Shown here one piece after another: positions 23,949 through 32,726 of a stretch of 39,678 nt of DNA. Each line of letters begins with the position of its first letter. Positions within the stretch are counted from its first letter, which is position 1. The stretch is from Lachnospiraceae bacterium (GTDB lineage Bacteria > Bacillota > Clostridia > Lachnospirales > Lachnospiraceae). A program made the position numbers and the translations under genes. The stretch lies in assembly GCA_016283775.1 (NCBI GenBank), contig JAEENL010000163.1, positions 1 through 39,678 on the forward strand, in the 5' to 3' direction. Under the pieces are notes generated by a model, which did not search any database, was not told the origin of the DNA, and saw nothing but the letters and a program-made list of their open reading frames with translations.

Positions 23949-24722
23949 ATGAAAGCAAATTATCACACTCACACCGTCCGCTGCCATCATGCTGAGGGAA
24001 GCGAACGGGAATACATTGAAAATGCAATAAAACTGGGATTTGAGACGCTGGGATTTTCGGATCACACGCCGTGGCCGTACCCTGCGGATTACAAGTCCCG
24101 CATAAGAATGGGAATGGACGAGATCGAGGACTATGTGGGGACTCTTTTGGAGCTCCGCGAGGAATATAAAGACCGCATAAATATCCTGATCGGATTTGAA
24201 GCCGAATATTCCCCGAAATACCTCGACGGGCTGATGAATGCTTTAAGATCCTATCCTATAGACTACCTCATCATGGGGCCGCACTTCGTTCCCGATGAAA
24301 TAGAGGGCTTTTACACAGGGTCCGCGACCAATAGTATCGAAAAACTCGTTGCCTACGCTGATTCCGTTGTCGAAGGCATGAAAACAGGGCTTTTCAGTTA
24401 TGTCGCACATCCGGATCTGATAAATTTTACAGGGGATGAGGACATATATAAAAAGCAGATGAGCCGCATCATAGAAACCGCGGTCGACATGAATATCCCT
24501 CTGGAAATAAACATGTACGGCTTTGTGGACGGCCGCCACTATCCTTCAGACAGATTTTTCAAATTTGCAAGAGAGTTTGATCCGAAGTTTGTGATAGGCT
24601 GCGACGCTCACAAGCCCGGAATGATAAGACAGCCCGAGGGCATGCCGGACTTCGTGGATTTCCTTAAGAGAAACAGGATCGAATACGGAGATAATGTGAT
24701 AAGCTTACGCAAATTGCAATAA
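23949..24722 (+). CDS. PHP-domain histidinol-phosphatase-family protein (HisJ-like)
   Basis: This is a 257-residue PHP-family phosphoesterase. Metal-binding motifs are in the expected order: YHTHTVRCHH (5-14), FSDHTPWP (36-43), GFEAEYSP, GPHFV, AHPDLINF and GCDAHKPG. HisJ-type enzymes dephosphorylate L-histidinol phosphate in histidine synthesis, but no other his gene is near and PHP proteins have varied substrates, so no symbol is given. The gene stands alone between vapBC and flagellin, and a terminator follows. Confidence 0.85.
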   Translation: MKANYHTHTVRCHHAEGSEREYIENAIKLGFETLGFSDHTPWPYPADYKSRIRMGMDEIEDYVGTLLELREEYKDRINILIGFEAEYSPKYLDGLMNALRSYPIDYLIMGPHFVPDEIEGFYTGSATNSIEKLVAYADSVVEGMKTGLFSYVAHPDLINFTGDEDIYKKQMSRIIETAVDMNIPLEINMYGFVDGRHYPSDRFFKFAREFDPKFVIGCDAHKPGMIRQPEGMPDFVDFLKRNRIEYGDNVISLRKLQ

Positions 24723-24758
24723 GAACCTGAAGATACGCTTTACGACATTATGACGTAA

Positions 24759-24789
24759 AAAGACGTGACCCTTGCGGCCACGTCTTTTG
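24759..24789. terminator. Bidirectional terminator between the PHP gene and flagellin
   Basis: A 10-bp perfect stem, AAAAGACGTG (24759-24768) and CACGTCTTTT (24780-24789), has A and T runs in the arms themselves, so it can stop transcription in both directions. It lies between two convergent genes. Confidence 0.85.
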
Positions 24790-24835
24790 TTTAAACAAGA
24801 TGTAAACAAGCGTCTGCCTGTCCGGTCGTCTCATA

Positions 24836-26542
24836 TTACCCCTGAAGAAGCGAGAGCACGCCCTGCTTGGACTGGTTTGCCTGAGCGAGCATTGACTGTC
24901 CCGCCTGCATGAGAATGTTGTTCTTGGAGTATTCCACCATTTCCTCTGCCATGTCTACGTCGCGGATGGTGGATTCGGCCGCCTGCATGTTTTCAGCGGT
25001 GTTGTCGAGATTTGCGACAGTATGCTCAAGACGGTTCTGCACTGCACCGAGGAGGGCCCGCTGCTTTGAAACCTTTGCGATCGCATCGTCGATGCGGCCG
25101 ATGGAACGGCTTGCGCCGTCCTGCGTGGAAACATCGACCCTTCCGCCATTCACGCCGAGCGCCTGAGCTGACATGTCGTCAATGGAAAAGCTCATCGTCT
25201 GGCCTTCGTTGGCGCCTACCTGAAGGATAACACCGGCGCCGCTGTTGCCGGGCTGAAAATCGTAGTTGGGCTCACCACGGAAGGCATCGTCATCGCCAAG
25301 GCCTTTGCCGCCTTCGAGTATTGCCCATCCATAACCTGTTTCAGCGCCGCCAACTGGCACAAGCTTATTCCACTCTTCGTCAGGATCCTTGTATATAAAT
25401 GTGATTTCCACAGGATATCCGGCATCCGCGAACAATTTTTCGATGTCTGCTTCGCTATATTCTTTCCCTGCCACAAGCACTAGTGTTGCGAACTCCGAAC
25501 TAGGTCCATCAAACATTAATCCTTCTTTATGGCCGGTTCTTTCCAATGTTTTTATGTCATCCCAACGAAGGCTGAGTATTAAATCCATATCGGCGCCATA
25601 TCTTTTAGCTGTAGCTTCAATTCTTTTTACATTCAAGAAAAACGAATCATCTTGGTTATCCTCACCGCCTATCGTCACCCAAGCAGACCAAGCATGTGCA
25701 TTATCCCTAGATGCCGCCCTTACCCCTGCCTCAGTCCCTATCGGCCCTCCCGGACTTGTAGGCGTTGTAGGGCCTGTATAATCCGCCGCTGCGGTATACG
25801 ACCCATATTTCAGCACAACCTTGATCTTTGCGGGATCATTTGTCGCACTCGAATCCTCCTGCTTTGCATTCTTTATGAGATTATCGATCTGCATCTGCGA
25901 ATAAGTCATGTTGCTCGCAAGGTTCAAGGTGAGCACCTTGCCGTCGGGCGACCATATGGCCGACTCGGATCCCGCTACTGCAGTCGTGCGCGCTTCCACA
26001 TAAACCCCGCCAAGATTGGACGAGATAAACGCATTGAGCGTTTCATCATAAAACCCAAATTTCGGTCCTGAAGGTGTCATTATCTCATCATAAGATGACG
26101 ATGCGCCACTACCCGAAAGGGTGCCGTCAAGGAGAGGCATCGTGTTAAACTCTGTATCGGTTGCGATCCTGTCTATCTCTTCCTGGAGCTGCTCTATCTC
26201 ATCTTGGAGGTTACTGCGGTCGGAATCGGTCTCTGTGCCGTTTGCAGCCTGTACGGCGAGTTCCCTCATCCTCTGGAGTATGGAATGAGTCTCGTTCAGC
26301 GCGCCTTCTGCAGTCTGGATCATGGAAATGCCGTCACCCGCGTTGTCGGATGCTCGTCCGAGTCCTCGGATCTGGCTCCTCATCTTTTCTGAAATGGCAA
26401 GACCCGCAGCATCGTCAGCTGCGCGGTTTATGCGATAGCCTGAAGAAAGCTTTTCCGTATTTTTGGAAAGGCTCTTTGTGCTGATACCCAGCTGTCTGTT
26501 TGTGTTTATCGCCTGGATGTTATGCTGTACGATCATCGCCAT
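24836..26542 (-). CDS. Flagellin
   Basis: This is a 568-residue flagellin, the filament subunit exported by the flagellar type III system. The N-terminal D0/D1 part (about 1-140: NHQAINTNR-like start, [20 protein letters not shown]) and C-terminal D1/D0 part (about 470-568: [20 protein letters not shown], ending in QGVLSLLQG) are highly typical. The middle (about 140-465) is a variable surface-exposed insertion, making this larger than minimal flagellins of about 270-300 residues. DNA for roughly residues 280-370 is noticeably more AT-rich. It is monocistronic, with a sigma-D-type -10 box upstream and a terminator downstream. Confidence 0.96.
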   Translation of the reverse strand: MAMIVQHNIQAINTNRQLGISTKSLSKNTEKLSSGYRINRAADDAAGLAISEKMRSQIRGLGRASDNAGDGISMIQTAEGALNETHSILQRMRELAVQAANGTETDSDRSNLQDEIEQLQEEIDRIATDTEFNTMPLLDGTLSGSGASSSYDEIMTPSGPKFGFYDETLNAFISSNLGGVYVEARTTAVAGSESAIWSPDGKVLTLNLASNMTYSQMQIDNLIKNAKQEDSSATNDPAKIKVVLKYGSYTAAADYTGPTTPTSPGGPIGTEAGVRAASRDNAHAWSAWVTIGGEDNQDDSFFLNVKRIEATAKRYGADMDLILSLRWDDIKTLERTGHKEGLMFDGPSSEFATLVLVAGKEYSEADIEKLFADAGYPVEITFIYKDPDEEWNKLVPVGGAETGYGWAILEGGKGLGDDDAFRGEPNYDFQPGNSGAGVILQVGANEGQTMSFSIDDMSAQALGVNGGRVDVSTQDGASRSIGRIDDAIAKVSKQRALLGAVQNRLEHTVANLDNTAENMQAAESTIRDVDMAEEMVEYSKNNILMQAGQSMLAQANQSKQGVLSLLQG

Positions 26543-26594
26543 ATCTGTTTCCGCCCCTTAAGTCATCCCTAATGTCTGTTTAGTGCTATCTATT

Positions 26595-26602
26595 TTATCG
26601 GC
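26595..26602 (-). promoter_or_regulatory. Sigma-D (FliA-type) -10 box of flagellin
   Basis: The minus strand carries a perfect GCCGATAA, the -10 consensus of the motility sigma factor, about 52 bases before the flagellin ATG. The -35 region at the usual spacing is T-rich and matches TAAA poorly because it falls in the T-run of the yitT-type gene terminator. Confidence 0.85.
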
Positions 26603-26612
26603 GATGCAAAGC

Positions 26613-26645
26613 AAAAAAATAACAGGGCGCAACATCTGCGCCCTG
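26613..26645 (-). terminator. Intrinsic terminator after the YitT-family gene
   Basis: On the minus strand a 9-bp stem CAGGGCGCA / TGCGCCCTG (26637-26645 and 26623-26631) is followed by TTA and seven T. It stops the upstream gene just before the flagellin promoter. Confidence 0.88.
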
Positions 26646-26662
26646 AAAAACAGTTCTGTAAA

Positions 26663-27580
26663 CTATGCCCTTGAAAAGCCTTCGCCCATTACTTCCCTTG
26701 CATCCGAGATCACCATGAACGCTCTGTTGTCATGGCGCATCACGATGTCCTGAAGCTCGGGGATCTGCTTTTTTGAAACAACGCAGAAAAGCATGTTCTT
26801 GTCTTCGCCGGAATACATGCCCTTTACGCGTATGCCGGTCACTCCTCGGTCGATGTCCTCAAGTATCTCGGTGGCTATCGTATCGGCCTTCGGCGAGATG
26901 ATGAACGCTACTTTTGCGAATTTCAGTCCTTCCACTATCTCGTCGGAGATCTTTGAAACGAGGAATACGACGATAACAGAATATACCACGTTTTCAAGCG
27001 GGAAAACAAATAGGCCGAGGAACACTATGGTGCCGTCAACGAATGCAAGTATCCAGGACACCGAGAGGTGTCTGAGCCTGTCATGCACCAGCGCGGCAAA
27101 CAGATCGGAACCGCCTGTAGTCGCAAGTGTTGAAAACACAAGGCCTATGCCGGTTCCCGAAAGAACGCCTCCGGCTATGGCGCTAAGCAGAGTATCGTTT
27201 AACACCTGCTTTACGGGAAGAACATATATCCATGCCGTAAGAAGCGCAGTGGAATATGTCGTCTTTGCAAGGAACCTCCAGCCTTTTTTCCAAATGGCTG
27301 CGGCAAAAAGCGGTATATTCAGCGCCAGAGTGCACAGCCAGACAGGGATGCCATCCTTGAAAAAGTCGATCCCAAGCCCGGAAAGAAATGGTTTTGAAGC
27401 ATATCTCACAAGGATCGAGAGACCGCTCACTCCGCCGGTATCAAGTCCTATGGGATCAAACATGAAGTTGATCGCGGCTCCCATCAAAAAGGTCCCCGCG
27501 ACTATGATAAACAGGTCGCGGAAATTAATACGTTCCGCTATTTTTTTGATATCTGCCTTTTTCATGGTTTCGCTCTGCAT
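26663..27580 (-). CDS. YitT-family membrane protein
   Basis: This 305-residue protein has about five or six hydrophobic segments in the first 200 residues, beginning with NFRDLFIIVAGTFLMGAAINF and the GLDTGGVSGLSILV block. A soluble C-terminal domain (about 215-300, VAFIISPKADTIATEI and CVVSKKQIPELQDIV) matches DUF2179 of this family. The function of YitT proteins is not established; some are implied in transport. The start at 27580 has a GGGGGA site. It follows the rplQ terminator, so it is a separate unit. Confidence 0.88.
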   Translation of the reverse strand: MQSETMKKADIKKIAERINFRDLFIIVAGTFLMGAAINFMFDPIGLDTGGVSGLSILVRYASKPFLSGLGIDFFKDGIPVWLCTLALNIPLFAAAIWKKGWRFLAKTTYSTALLTAWIYVLPVKQVLNDTLLSAIAGGVLSGTGIGLVFSTLATTGGSDLFAALVHDRLRHLSVSWILAFVDGTIVFLGLFVFPLENVVYSVIVVFLVSKISDEIVEGLKFAKVAFIISPKADTIATEILEDIDRGVTGIRVKGMYSGEDKNMLFCVVSKKQIPELQDIVMRHDNRAFMVISDAREVMGEGFSRA

Positions 27581-27628
27581 GGACTTTTCCCCCGGAAAGA
27601 TACTTTTTATACAATAGCGTATTTCTGT

Positions 27629-27660
27629 TAAATAAAGGCCTGTACGTTCTGTACAGGCCT
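27629..27660 (-). terminator. Intrinsic terminator of the alpha operon after rplQ
   Basis: A perfect 10-bp stem AGGCCTGTAC / GTACAGGCCT (27636-27645 and 27651-27660) with a 5-base loop is followed on the minus strand by TTATTT. It lies 30 bases after the rplQ stop and marks the end of the ribosomal operon. Confidence 0.88.
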
Positions 27661-27690
27661 ATACTCACCGATCTGTTCGGATCTTAAATA

Positions 27691-28230
27691 TTAAACTAAC
27701 TCAAGAAGAACTTCCATAGCTGCGTCGCCCTTGCGCTGTCCGATCTTTACGATACGGGTGTAGCCGCCCTTGCGGTCTGCATACTTGGGAGCGATCTCGT
27801 CGAAAAGCTTGTTTGCAAGATCAACCTTCTTTGTGCTTCTCTTCTTGCCGGCGTTCTCTGTGGGAACTTCGGTCACATCATAAAGATAAGCGTTGAGCTG
27901 TCTGCGTGCGTGAAGTCTTGAAGGCTTGTCCTTCTTAACCTGCTTCTCTACTTCATCGTAAACTGTAACCTTCTTGCCGTTGCTGCCGGCTTCCTTTACG
28001 TTCTTGCCGTCCTTGTCCTTACGTGCAACCTTAGCCTTAACGGTTACGGTCTCAAAATTGTCTTTTTCCTTGATAGCAAGGGTGATCATCTTCTCTGCAA
28101 TGCTCTTTACTTCTTTGGCTCTGCATTCGGTGGTCACGATCTTGCCGTGATATAACAGATTGGTTACCTGGTTGCGGAGCAGAGCTTTTCTCTGGTCTGC
28201 TGTGCGTCCAAGTTTTCTGTAGCCTGCCAT
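27691..28230 (-). CDS. rplQ: 50S ribosomal protein L17, long form
   Basis: L17 is a large-subunit protein near the exit tunnel. The conserved ends are clear: [20 protein letters not shown] at the start and [17 protein letters not shown] near the end. At 179 residues it is about 50-60 longer than typical bacterial L17 (about 120). The extra part is a Lys/Asp/Val-rich insertion at about residues 57-100, between EKMITLAIK and RLHARRQ, plus a smaller one near 115-125. I recall similar insertions in Lachnospiraceae L17. It is the last gene of the alpha operon. Confidence 0.95.
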   Translation of the reverse strand: MAGYRKLGRTADQRKALLRNQVTNLLYHGKIVTTECRAKEVKSIAEKMITLAIKEKDNFETVTVKAKVARKDKDGKNVKEAGSNGKKVTVYDEVEKQVKKDKPSRLHARRQLNAYLYDVTEVPTENAGKKRSTKKVDLANKLFDEIAPKYADRKGGYTRIVKIGQRKGDAAMEVLLELV

Positions 28231-28256
28231 TTATATTTCCTCCTTACGTGTTCTGC

Positions 28257-29216
28257 TTATTCCTCGCTCTGTCTGAGTGACAGACCGAGCTCTTTTAACT
28301 TGATCAGTACTTCGTCCAATGACTTTCTGCCGAGGTTACGAACCTTCATCATATCATCGGGTGTCTTGTTTACAAGTTCACCGACGGTATTGACACCTGC
28401 GCGCTTAAGGCAGTTGAAGGAACGTACCGAAAGCTCGAGTTCATCGATGCTCATATCCAGGATCTTTTCCTGTCCGGACTCGCCCTGAGGCTTGATGACC
28501 TCAACAACATCTGCGCGGTCGGAGAGCTGGATGAAGGAATCGAGGTGTGCGGAAAGGACCTTTGCCGCAAGGCTTACAGCCTCGTCGGGAGCAAGTGCGC
28601 CGTTTGTGAATACTTCAAGGGTAAGCTTGTCATAATCGGTCATCTGGCCCACACGGGTGTTTTCCACGGTGAGATTCACTCTCTCAACAGGTGTGTAGAT
28701 GGAATCGACAGCAATGACTCCGATGGGAAGATCGTCTCCCTTGTTCTTGTCGGAACCTACATATCCACGACCGTTTGTGATCGTGAGTTCCATGTAGAGC
28801 TTGGAGTCTGCGCCGCCGTTAAGAGTAGCAATAACCTGATCCTTATTGATAATTTCGATATCCTGGTCTACAACGATGTCTGAAGCCCTGACAACGCCCT
28901 CACCCTCAAACTCGATATAAGCTGTCTTGGGAGTGTTTTCGGAGCTGCTGTTCTTGATGGAAAGGTTCTTGATGTTCATAATGATCTCGGTGATGTCCTC
29001 TTTGACACCCGGGAGACCTGAAAACTCATGAACCACACCGTCGATCTTAACCTGGCTTACTGCAGAACCGGGAAGTGAAGAAAGCATAATTCTTCTTAAA
29101 GAATTGCCAAGCGTTGTGCCATAGCCGCGCTCAAGCGGCTCAACAACGAAACGCCCGTATTTATCTGAAATTTCTGCAACTTCAATTTTAGCGGGTTTAA
29201 AATCGAAATCAAACAT
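28257..29216 (-). CDS. rpoA: DNA-directed RNA polymerase alpha subunit
   Basis: This is a 319-residue alpha subunit. The N-terminal domain (about 1-230) dimerises and assembles beta and beta'; it has [20 protein letters not shown] (29-48). The C-terminal domain (about 245-312) binds UP elements and regulators; it has [20 protein letters not shown]. It has the standard position between rpsD and rplQ. Confidence 0.97.
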   Translation of the reverse strand: MFDFDFKPAKIEVAEISDKYGRFVVEPLERGYGTTLGNSLRRIMLSSLPGSAVSQVKIDGVVHEFSGLPGVKEDITEIIMNIKNLSIKNSSSENTPKTAYIEFEGEGVVRASDIVVDQDIEIINKDQVIATLNGGADSKLYMELTITNGRGYVGSDKNKGDDLPIGVIAVDSIYTPVERVNLTVENTRVGQMTDYDKLTLEVFTNGALAPDEAVSLAAKVLSAHLDSFIQLSDRADVVEVIKPQGESGQEKILDMSIDELELSVRSFNCLKRAGVNTVGELVNKTPDDMMKVRNLGRKSLDEVLIKLKELGLSLRQSEE

Positions 29217-29306
29217 AGCGGATCCTCCTTATTTTTATTGTTACCAATGTCGGTAATCGATAGATTATCCGACAGCTGAAAGCCCAAAGGGGTTTCAGCC
29301 TCCTGA

Positions 29307-29903
29307 TTATTTGGAATAGAGCTCGACGATAAGCGTTGCGTTTACGGGAACATCGATCTGATCCATGCGGGGAAGCTCTACAACTTCACCGGTAAGGTTT
29401 GCATGATCTGCCGTAAGCCAAGCGGGAACGCTTCTGCCCTCGGTAACTTCAAGGATATCCTTATATCTCTGAGAGCCCTTCTTGGTCTCTCTGATCTCGA
29501 TCTTGTCTCCTGCCTTTACAAGGTAGGAAGGAATGTTTACGCACTTGCCGTTGACAAGGATCTGCTTGTGGTCAACGATCTGACGTGCTTCTGTTCTTGT
29601 TCTGCCGTATCCGAGACGGAATACAACATTGTCAAGACGACGCTCAAGGAGGATCATCATGTTTTCACCGGTTGTACCGGTCTTGATCTTCTTGGCCTTT
29701 TCAAAATTGTTGCGGAAAGGCTTCTCAAGCACACCATAGATGAACTTTGCCTTCTGCTTTTCCTTTAACTGTGTGCCGTACTCGGAAACCTTCTTGCCCT
29801 GACGAGCGAAGGTCCTGTTTGACTTCTTGTTGATACCGAGAACGGAAGGCTCGATTCCGAGCGATCTGCACTGCTTTAATACAGGATCTGTATTTCTTGC
29901 CAT
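29307..29903 (-). CDS. rpsD: 30S ribosomal protein S4
   Basis: This 198-residue S4 is a primary 16S-binding protein. An S4 RNA-binding domain is visible at about 88-150 (RRLDNVVFRLGYGRTRTEAR, then VDHKQILVNGKCVNIPSY). There is no N-terminal zinc cysteine motif, so it is the zinc-free form. It lies 90 bases upstream of rpoA; in other bacteria S4 regulates the alpha operon, but I cannot confirm its binding site here. Confidence 0.97.
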   Translation of the reverse strand: MARNTDPVLKQCRSLGIEPSVLGINKKSNRTFARQGKKVSEYGTQLKEKQKAKFIYGVLEKPFRNNFEKAKKIKTGTTGENMMILLERRLDNVVFRLGYGRTRTEARQIVDHKQILVNGKCVNIPSYLVKAGDKIEIRETKKGSQRYKDILEVTEGRSVPAWLTADHANLTGEVVELPRMDQIDVPVNATLIVELYSK

Positions 29904-29921
29904 TTGCTTTTTCCTCCTTAA

Positions 29922-30326
29922 TCAGACTCTTCTGCGCTTGGGCGGTCTGCATCCGTTGTGCGGAACGGGTGTTACGTCCTTGATCGATGTTACGTTGATG
30001 CCACATGCCTGAAGGGCACGGATAGCAGCCTCGCGGCCCGTACCGGGTCCCTTGACCATAACATCGACACTCTTTAAGCCATGAACGACTGCAGCCTTTG
30101 CTGCTGTCTCTGCTGCCATCTGAGCAGCATAAGGAGTGGATTTTCTGGAGCCTCTGAATCCAAGTCCGCCGGCACTTGCCCACGAAATGGCATTTCCTTC
30201 AGCATCCGTAAGTGTTACGATTGTATTGTTGAAGCTGGCCTGGATATGTGCCTGACCATGATCAACGTTCTTTTTTACACGCTTTTTAGCAGACTTTTTA
30301 GCTGCTGTTGATACTTTCTTAGCCAT
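29922..30326 (-). CDS. rpsK: 30S ribosomal protein S11
   Basis: This 134-residue S11 of the 30S platform has [18 protein letters not shown] (24-41) and the C-terminal [16 protein letters not shown]. It lies 18 bases upstream of rpsD and 15 bases after rpsM with a strong ribosome site. Confidence 0.97.
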   Translation of the reverse strand: MAKKVSTAAKKSAKKRVKKNVDHGQAHIQASFNNTIVTLTDAEGNAISWASAGGLGFRGSRKSTPYAAQMAAETAAKAAVVHGLKSVDVMVKGPGTGREAAIRALQACGINVTSIKDVTPVPHNGCRPPKRRRV

Positions 30327-30341
30327 CTTTGATCCTCCCTA

Positions 30342-30710
30342 TTACTTCTTCTTGTTAGCCACAGTTCTCTTGGGACCTTTTCTTGTCCTGGCATTGTTCT
30401 TGGTGTTCTGACCGCGAACGGGAAGGCCCTTTCTGTGACGGATGCCTCTGTAGCATCCGATTTCCTGGAGTCTCTTGATGTTTAAGGCTGTCTCTCTTCT
30501 GAGATCACCCTCTACCTGGAACTCGGCGTCGATGACGTCACGGATCCTTGCAACTTCGTCATCCGTAAGATCACGAACACGTGTGTCGGGATTAACGTTT
30601 GCCTTCTCAAGGATCTTGTTTGAGCTTACTCTACCGATACCATAGATATAAGTAAGTCCGATTTCTACACGCTTTTCTCTTGGTAAGTCTACACCACTGA
30701 TTCGAGCCAT
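30342..30710 (-). CDS. rpsM: 30S ribosomal protein S13
   Basis: This 122-residue S13 of the 30S head contacts tRNA and L5. The start ATG at 30710 gives [20 protein letters not shown]; an upstream in-frame extension to 30776 runs through the ribosome site and is rejected. The [18 protein letters not shown] tail is typical. A GGAGG site lies 8 bases before the start. Confidence 0.96.
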   Translation of the reverse strand: MARISGVDLPREKRVEIGLTYIYGIGRVSSNKILEKANVNPDTRVRDLTDDEVARIRDVIDAEFQVEGDLRRETALNIKRLQEIGCYRGIRHRKGLPVRGQNTKNNARTRKGPKRTVANKKK

Positions 30711-31051
30711 GTGTATTGTACCTCCGTAAAAAAATGAAAAATGATGTTTGCCGTGCTGACTAACAGCGCACGGCACAGCCGCTTTAAACCGTGAACCCGA
30801 TCATCTGAGAACAGATCAGGAGAGATGATACATCCATCAAATGCGTTAACCTCTCTCTGAAGACGGCTTGCGCCGCCCCACGGTATCACAAGTAATTCCG
30901 CGTAAGATACGGGAATTATCCCGGAAAATTACATCCGGTGTCCGCCATTGCAATCCTGACGGAACATTGCAACAAAGAAAGCAAGGTACTGTTTTCTATG
31001 AGACTGTCTTTTATTGGCAGCCTGTGAAAACGATGCCCTAGGGTATCGGTA
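30711..31051 (-). promoter_or_regulatory. 341-base untranslated region between rpmJ and rpsM
   Basis: No convincing gene is seen. It is unusually long for this operon position. It can form at least two hairpins: 30749-30758 with 30764-30775 (10 bp with a 2-base bulge, followed on the minus strand by a T-rich stretch), and an AATTCC/GGAATT-type stem around 30893-30916. It may be a leader, processing region or attenuator controlling rpsM and the following genes. Confidence 0.5.
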
Positions 31052-31165
31052 TCAGCCCTGTCTCTGTTTGTGCTTGGGATTCTCACAGATGATCCTGATG
31101 GAACCCTTTCTCTTGATGACTTTGCATTTCTCGCAAATCGGTTTAACTGAAGATCTGACTTTCAT
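31052..31165 (-). CDS. rpmJ: 50S ribosomal protein L36
   Basis: This 37-residue L36 reads [18 protein letters not shown] and continues to HKQRQG. The zinc ligands are C11, C14, C27 and H32, the C+ zinc-binding form. An AAAGGAG site precedes the ATG. It normally follows infA; here a lipoprotein gene and a new promoter lie between. Confidence 0.96.
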   Translation of the reverse strand: MKVRSSVKPICEKCKVIKRKGSIRIICENPKHKQRQG

Positions 31166-31248
31166 TGTGGTTTACTCCTTTCACAATAGTATTTCCGGTA
31201 ATGTCTGCCACGCAATGAGGCATATTACTCGAAAAAAGTCCGTGTAGT

Positions 31249-31277
31249 ATTATACTCCGATAAATTCAAAAAATCAA
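31249..31277 (-). promoter_or_regulatory. Sigma-A promoter of rpmJ and the alpha operon
   Basis: On the minus strand TTGATT (31272-31277), a 17-base spacer and a perfect TATAAT (31249-31254) lie about 84 bases upstream of rpmJ. It restores expression of rpmJ-rpsM-rpsK-rpsD-rpoA-rplQ after the terminator that follows infA. Confidence 0.85.
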
Positions 31278-31318
31278 GCAAAACTTTTGATTTCCCGCAG
31301 AATTTCCCGCAGAAATCG

Positions 31319-32659
31319 TCAATTGAGCTTATCAAAATCCTTGATTTCATATCCAACGGGGGTTTCACTTGAAAAATCGTACTCTGCGCTTATCGTGCCG
31401 CGGACCTTTTGATGTGTGTCGGGATCGGTCCACTCCGCAAAGACGCCGAGCGTAGGTCTTCCGTCAAGGATCACCGGAGCCGGAGGCGCATATCTGATAT
31501 CGGGCACTTCCGGAAGGCCTGCGTACAGTTTTGCCGCAAAAGCCTCATACTGTGCCCATGACGCGAAATCGTTGTTATTTAAGATACTTTCGTACTTTGA
31601 TCCCGTATGGTCGGAATATCCTATATTTCCAAGGGTCTTAAGGATATACATGAAATATGCGTCCGTTTTCCATTTGTCACCGTTTTTCGCTTCATAGAGG
31701 TCTATAAGAATGTCCTCAGGGCAAATGAAGTTGTCGGGTTCTCCGTGACGTTCGGGATAAGTCAGCCAGTTGAGAGACATGACCGCATCGTGATATTTTT
31801 CATTTGAAAAACCGGCATCGATAAAGAGTTTTGCCGTCTGAGCGTCTGAGTCTGTGCCAAAGAACACTCTGTTCAGTTTTTCTGTCCCGTAGATATAGTC
31901 GATCCCCGAAAGGAACTGCACGGGCACAAAATAGGCTCGCACGGCTTTTGCCAGATATTTTGCAGTGTAGAGCTCTGCGCCGGCTTCCGTAAGGAAATCC
32001 GTTTCATAGAATACCGGCACCCCGGGAACGTACTCGGTATCGGTCCATTCGGCTATGTTACTGTCCACAAAGTGCATGAGCTCATGGAAAACGATGGCGG
32101 GATACTGATATTGGTCGCCTTCATATACACCGGCATTTATATATATCATATTGTTTCCGGCCCAGAACTCGCCTCCGTTGCCGTTACCGAGATCGGTCAT
32201 CTGGATGGTCAGATAGCCGAGTCTGTACAGAAAGTAATCTATGTCCAACAGGCTCACATTGTCGGCTACCACGGGAAATATCCTGTAGACGATCTCTTTG
32301 TAGCCGTTGAGTCTGTCATTTCCTTCGATCATTTCGCTGAACATCACAAAAAGATCATACTGCCCACGGAGGTCCTTTTCGGAAAGTCCGTGGAGCTCTG
32401 CTATGCGGAGCGCTTCCGTGTTGTCTTTTACTGCAGGAGTTTCTGCAGCTTCCGCTGTCGGTGCCGGCGTATCTGTGGGCGTGTTATTAACGTGCTCCTG
32501 TGTTTCCGGCTGTGTCGGCGATGCGGTCGGCTGTGCTTCCTGCGGTGACGGCACTTCGGTCGGCACTACTGTGCCTCCGTCGATGAACACAGTATCCGAG
32601 CATGCCGTGAGACACGCTGCCACCAGCGTGCAGATCAATAAAACGAATCTTTTTTTCAT
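31319..32659 (-). CDS. Zincin-like metalloprotease lipoprotein
   Basis: This is 446 residues from the ATG preceded by AAGGGGAAG. The lipoprotein signal peptide ends in LTAC (Cys20). A Thr/Pro/Glu-rich linker follows (about 28-80), then a catalytic-looking domain with FHELMHFVDS (191-200), an HExxH zinc motif. A glutamate in FLTEAGAELYTAKY (222-235) may be the third ligand, as in gluzincins. A surface protease role is likely but the family is not identified. The gene sits between infA and rpmJ, where no such gene is normally found, flanked by a terminator and by the rpmJ promoter. Confidence 0.8.
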   Translation of the reverse strand: MKKRFVLLICTLVAACLTACSDTVFIDGGTVVPTEVPSPQEAQPTASPTQPETQEHVNNTPTDTPAPTAEAAETPAVKDNTEALRIAELHGLSEKDLRGQYDLFVMFSEMIEGNDRLNGYKEIVYRIFPVVADNVSLLDIDYFLYRLGYLTIQMTDLGNGNGGEFWAGNNMIYINAGVYEGDQYQYPAIVFHELMHFVDSNIAEWTDTEYVPGVPVFYETDFLTEAGAELYTAKYLAKAVRAYFVPVQFLSGIDYIYGTEKLNRVFFGTDSDAQTAKLFIDAGFSNEKYHDAVMSLNWLTYPERHGEPDNFICPEDILIDLYEAKNGDKWKTDAYFMYILKTLGNIGYSDHTGSKYESILNNNDFASWAQYEAFAAKLYAGLPEVPDIRYAPPAPVILDGRPTLGVFAEWTDPDTHQKVRGTISAEYDFSSETPVGYEIKDFDKLN

Positions 32660-32676
32660 CTCTTCCCCTTTTTCCC

Positions 32677-32707
32677 AAAAAAAAGGCTCCGTAAACACAC
32701 GGAAGCC
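32677..32707 (-). terminator. Intrinsic terminator after infA
   Basis: On the minus strand GGCT-T-CCGT (32699-32707) pairs with ACGGAGCC (32685-32692) with one bulged T, followed by eight T (32677-32684). It lies 20 bases after the infA stop and only 17 bases before the lipoprotein start, so the spc transcript ends here unless read through. Confidence 0.87.
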
Positions 32708-32726
32708 TTGCAAAAAGACTTGATCT

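Noticed and set aside
13670-27690. Block considered as an integrated mobile element
   Set aside because: I found no integrase, transposase, tRNA attachment site or flanking direct repeats, so it is described as accessory content only.
30689-30889. 66-codon minus-strand frame in the rpmJ-rpsM gap
   Set aside because: It overlaps the rpsM start and ribosome site, has no good ribosome site of its own and resembles no known protein.
31297-31322. Tandem copy of TTCTGCGGGAAAT after the lipoprotein gene
   Set aside because: It occurs only twice and forms no stable stem with a T-run; too little to call a terminator or regulatory repeat.
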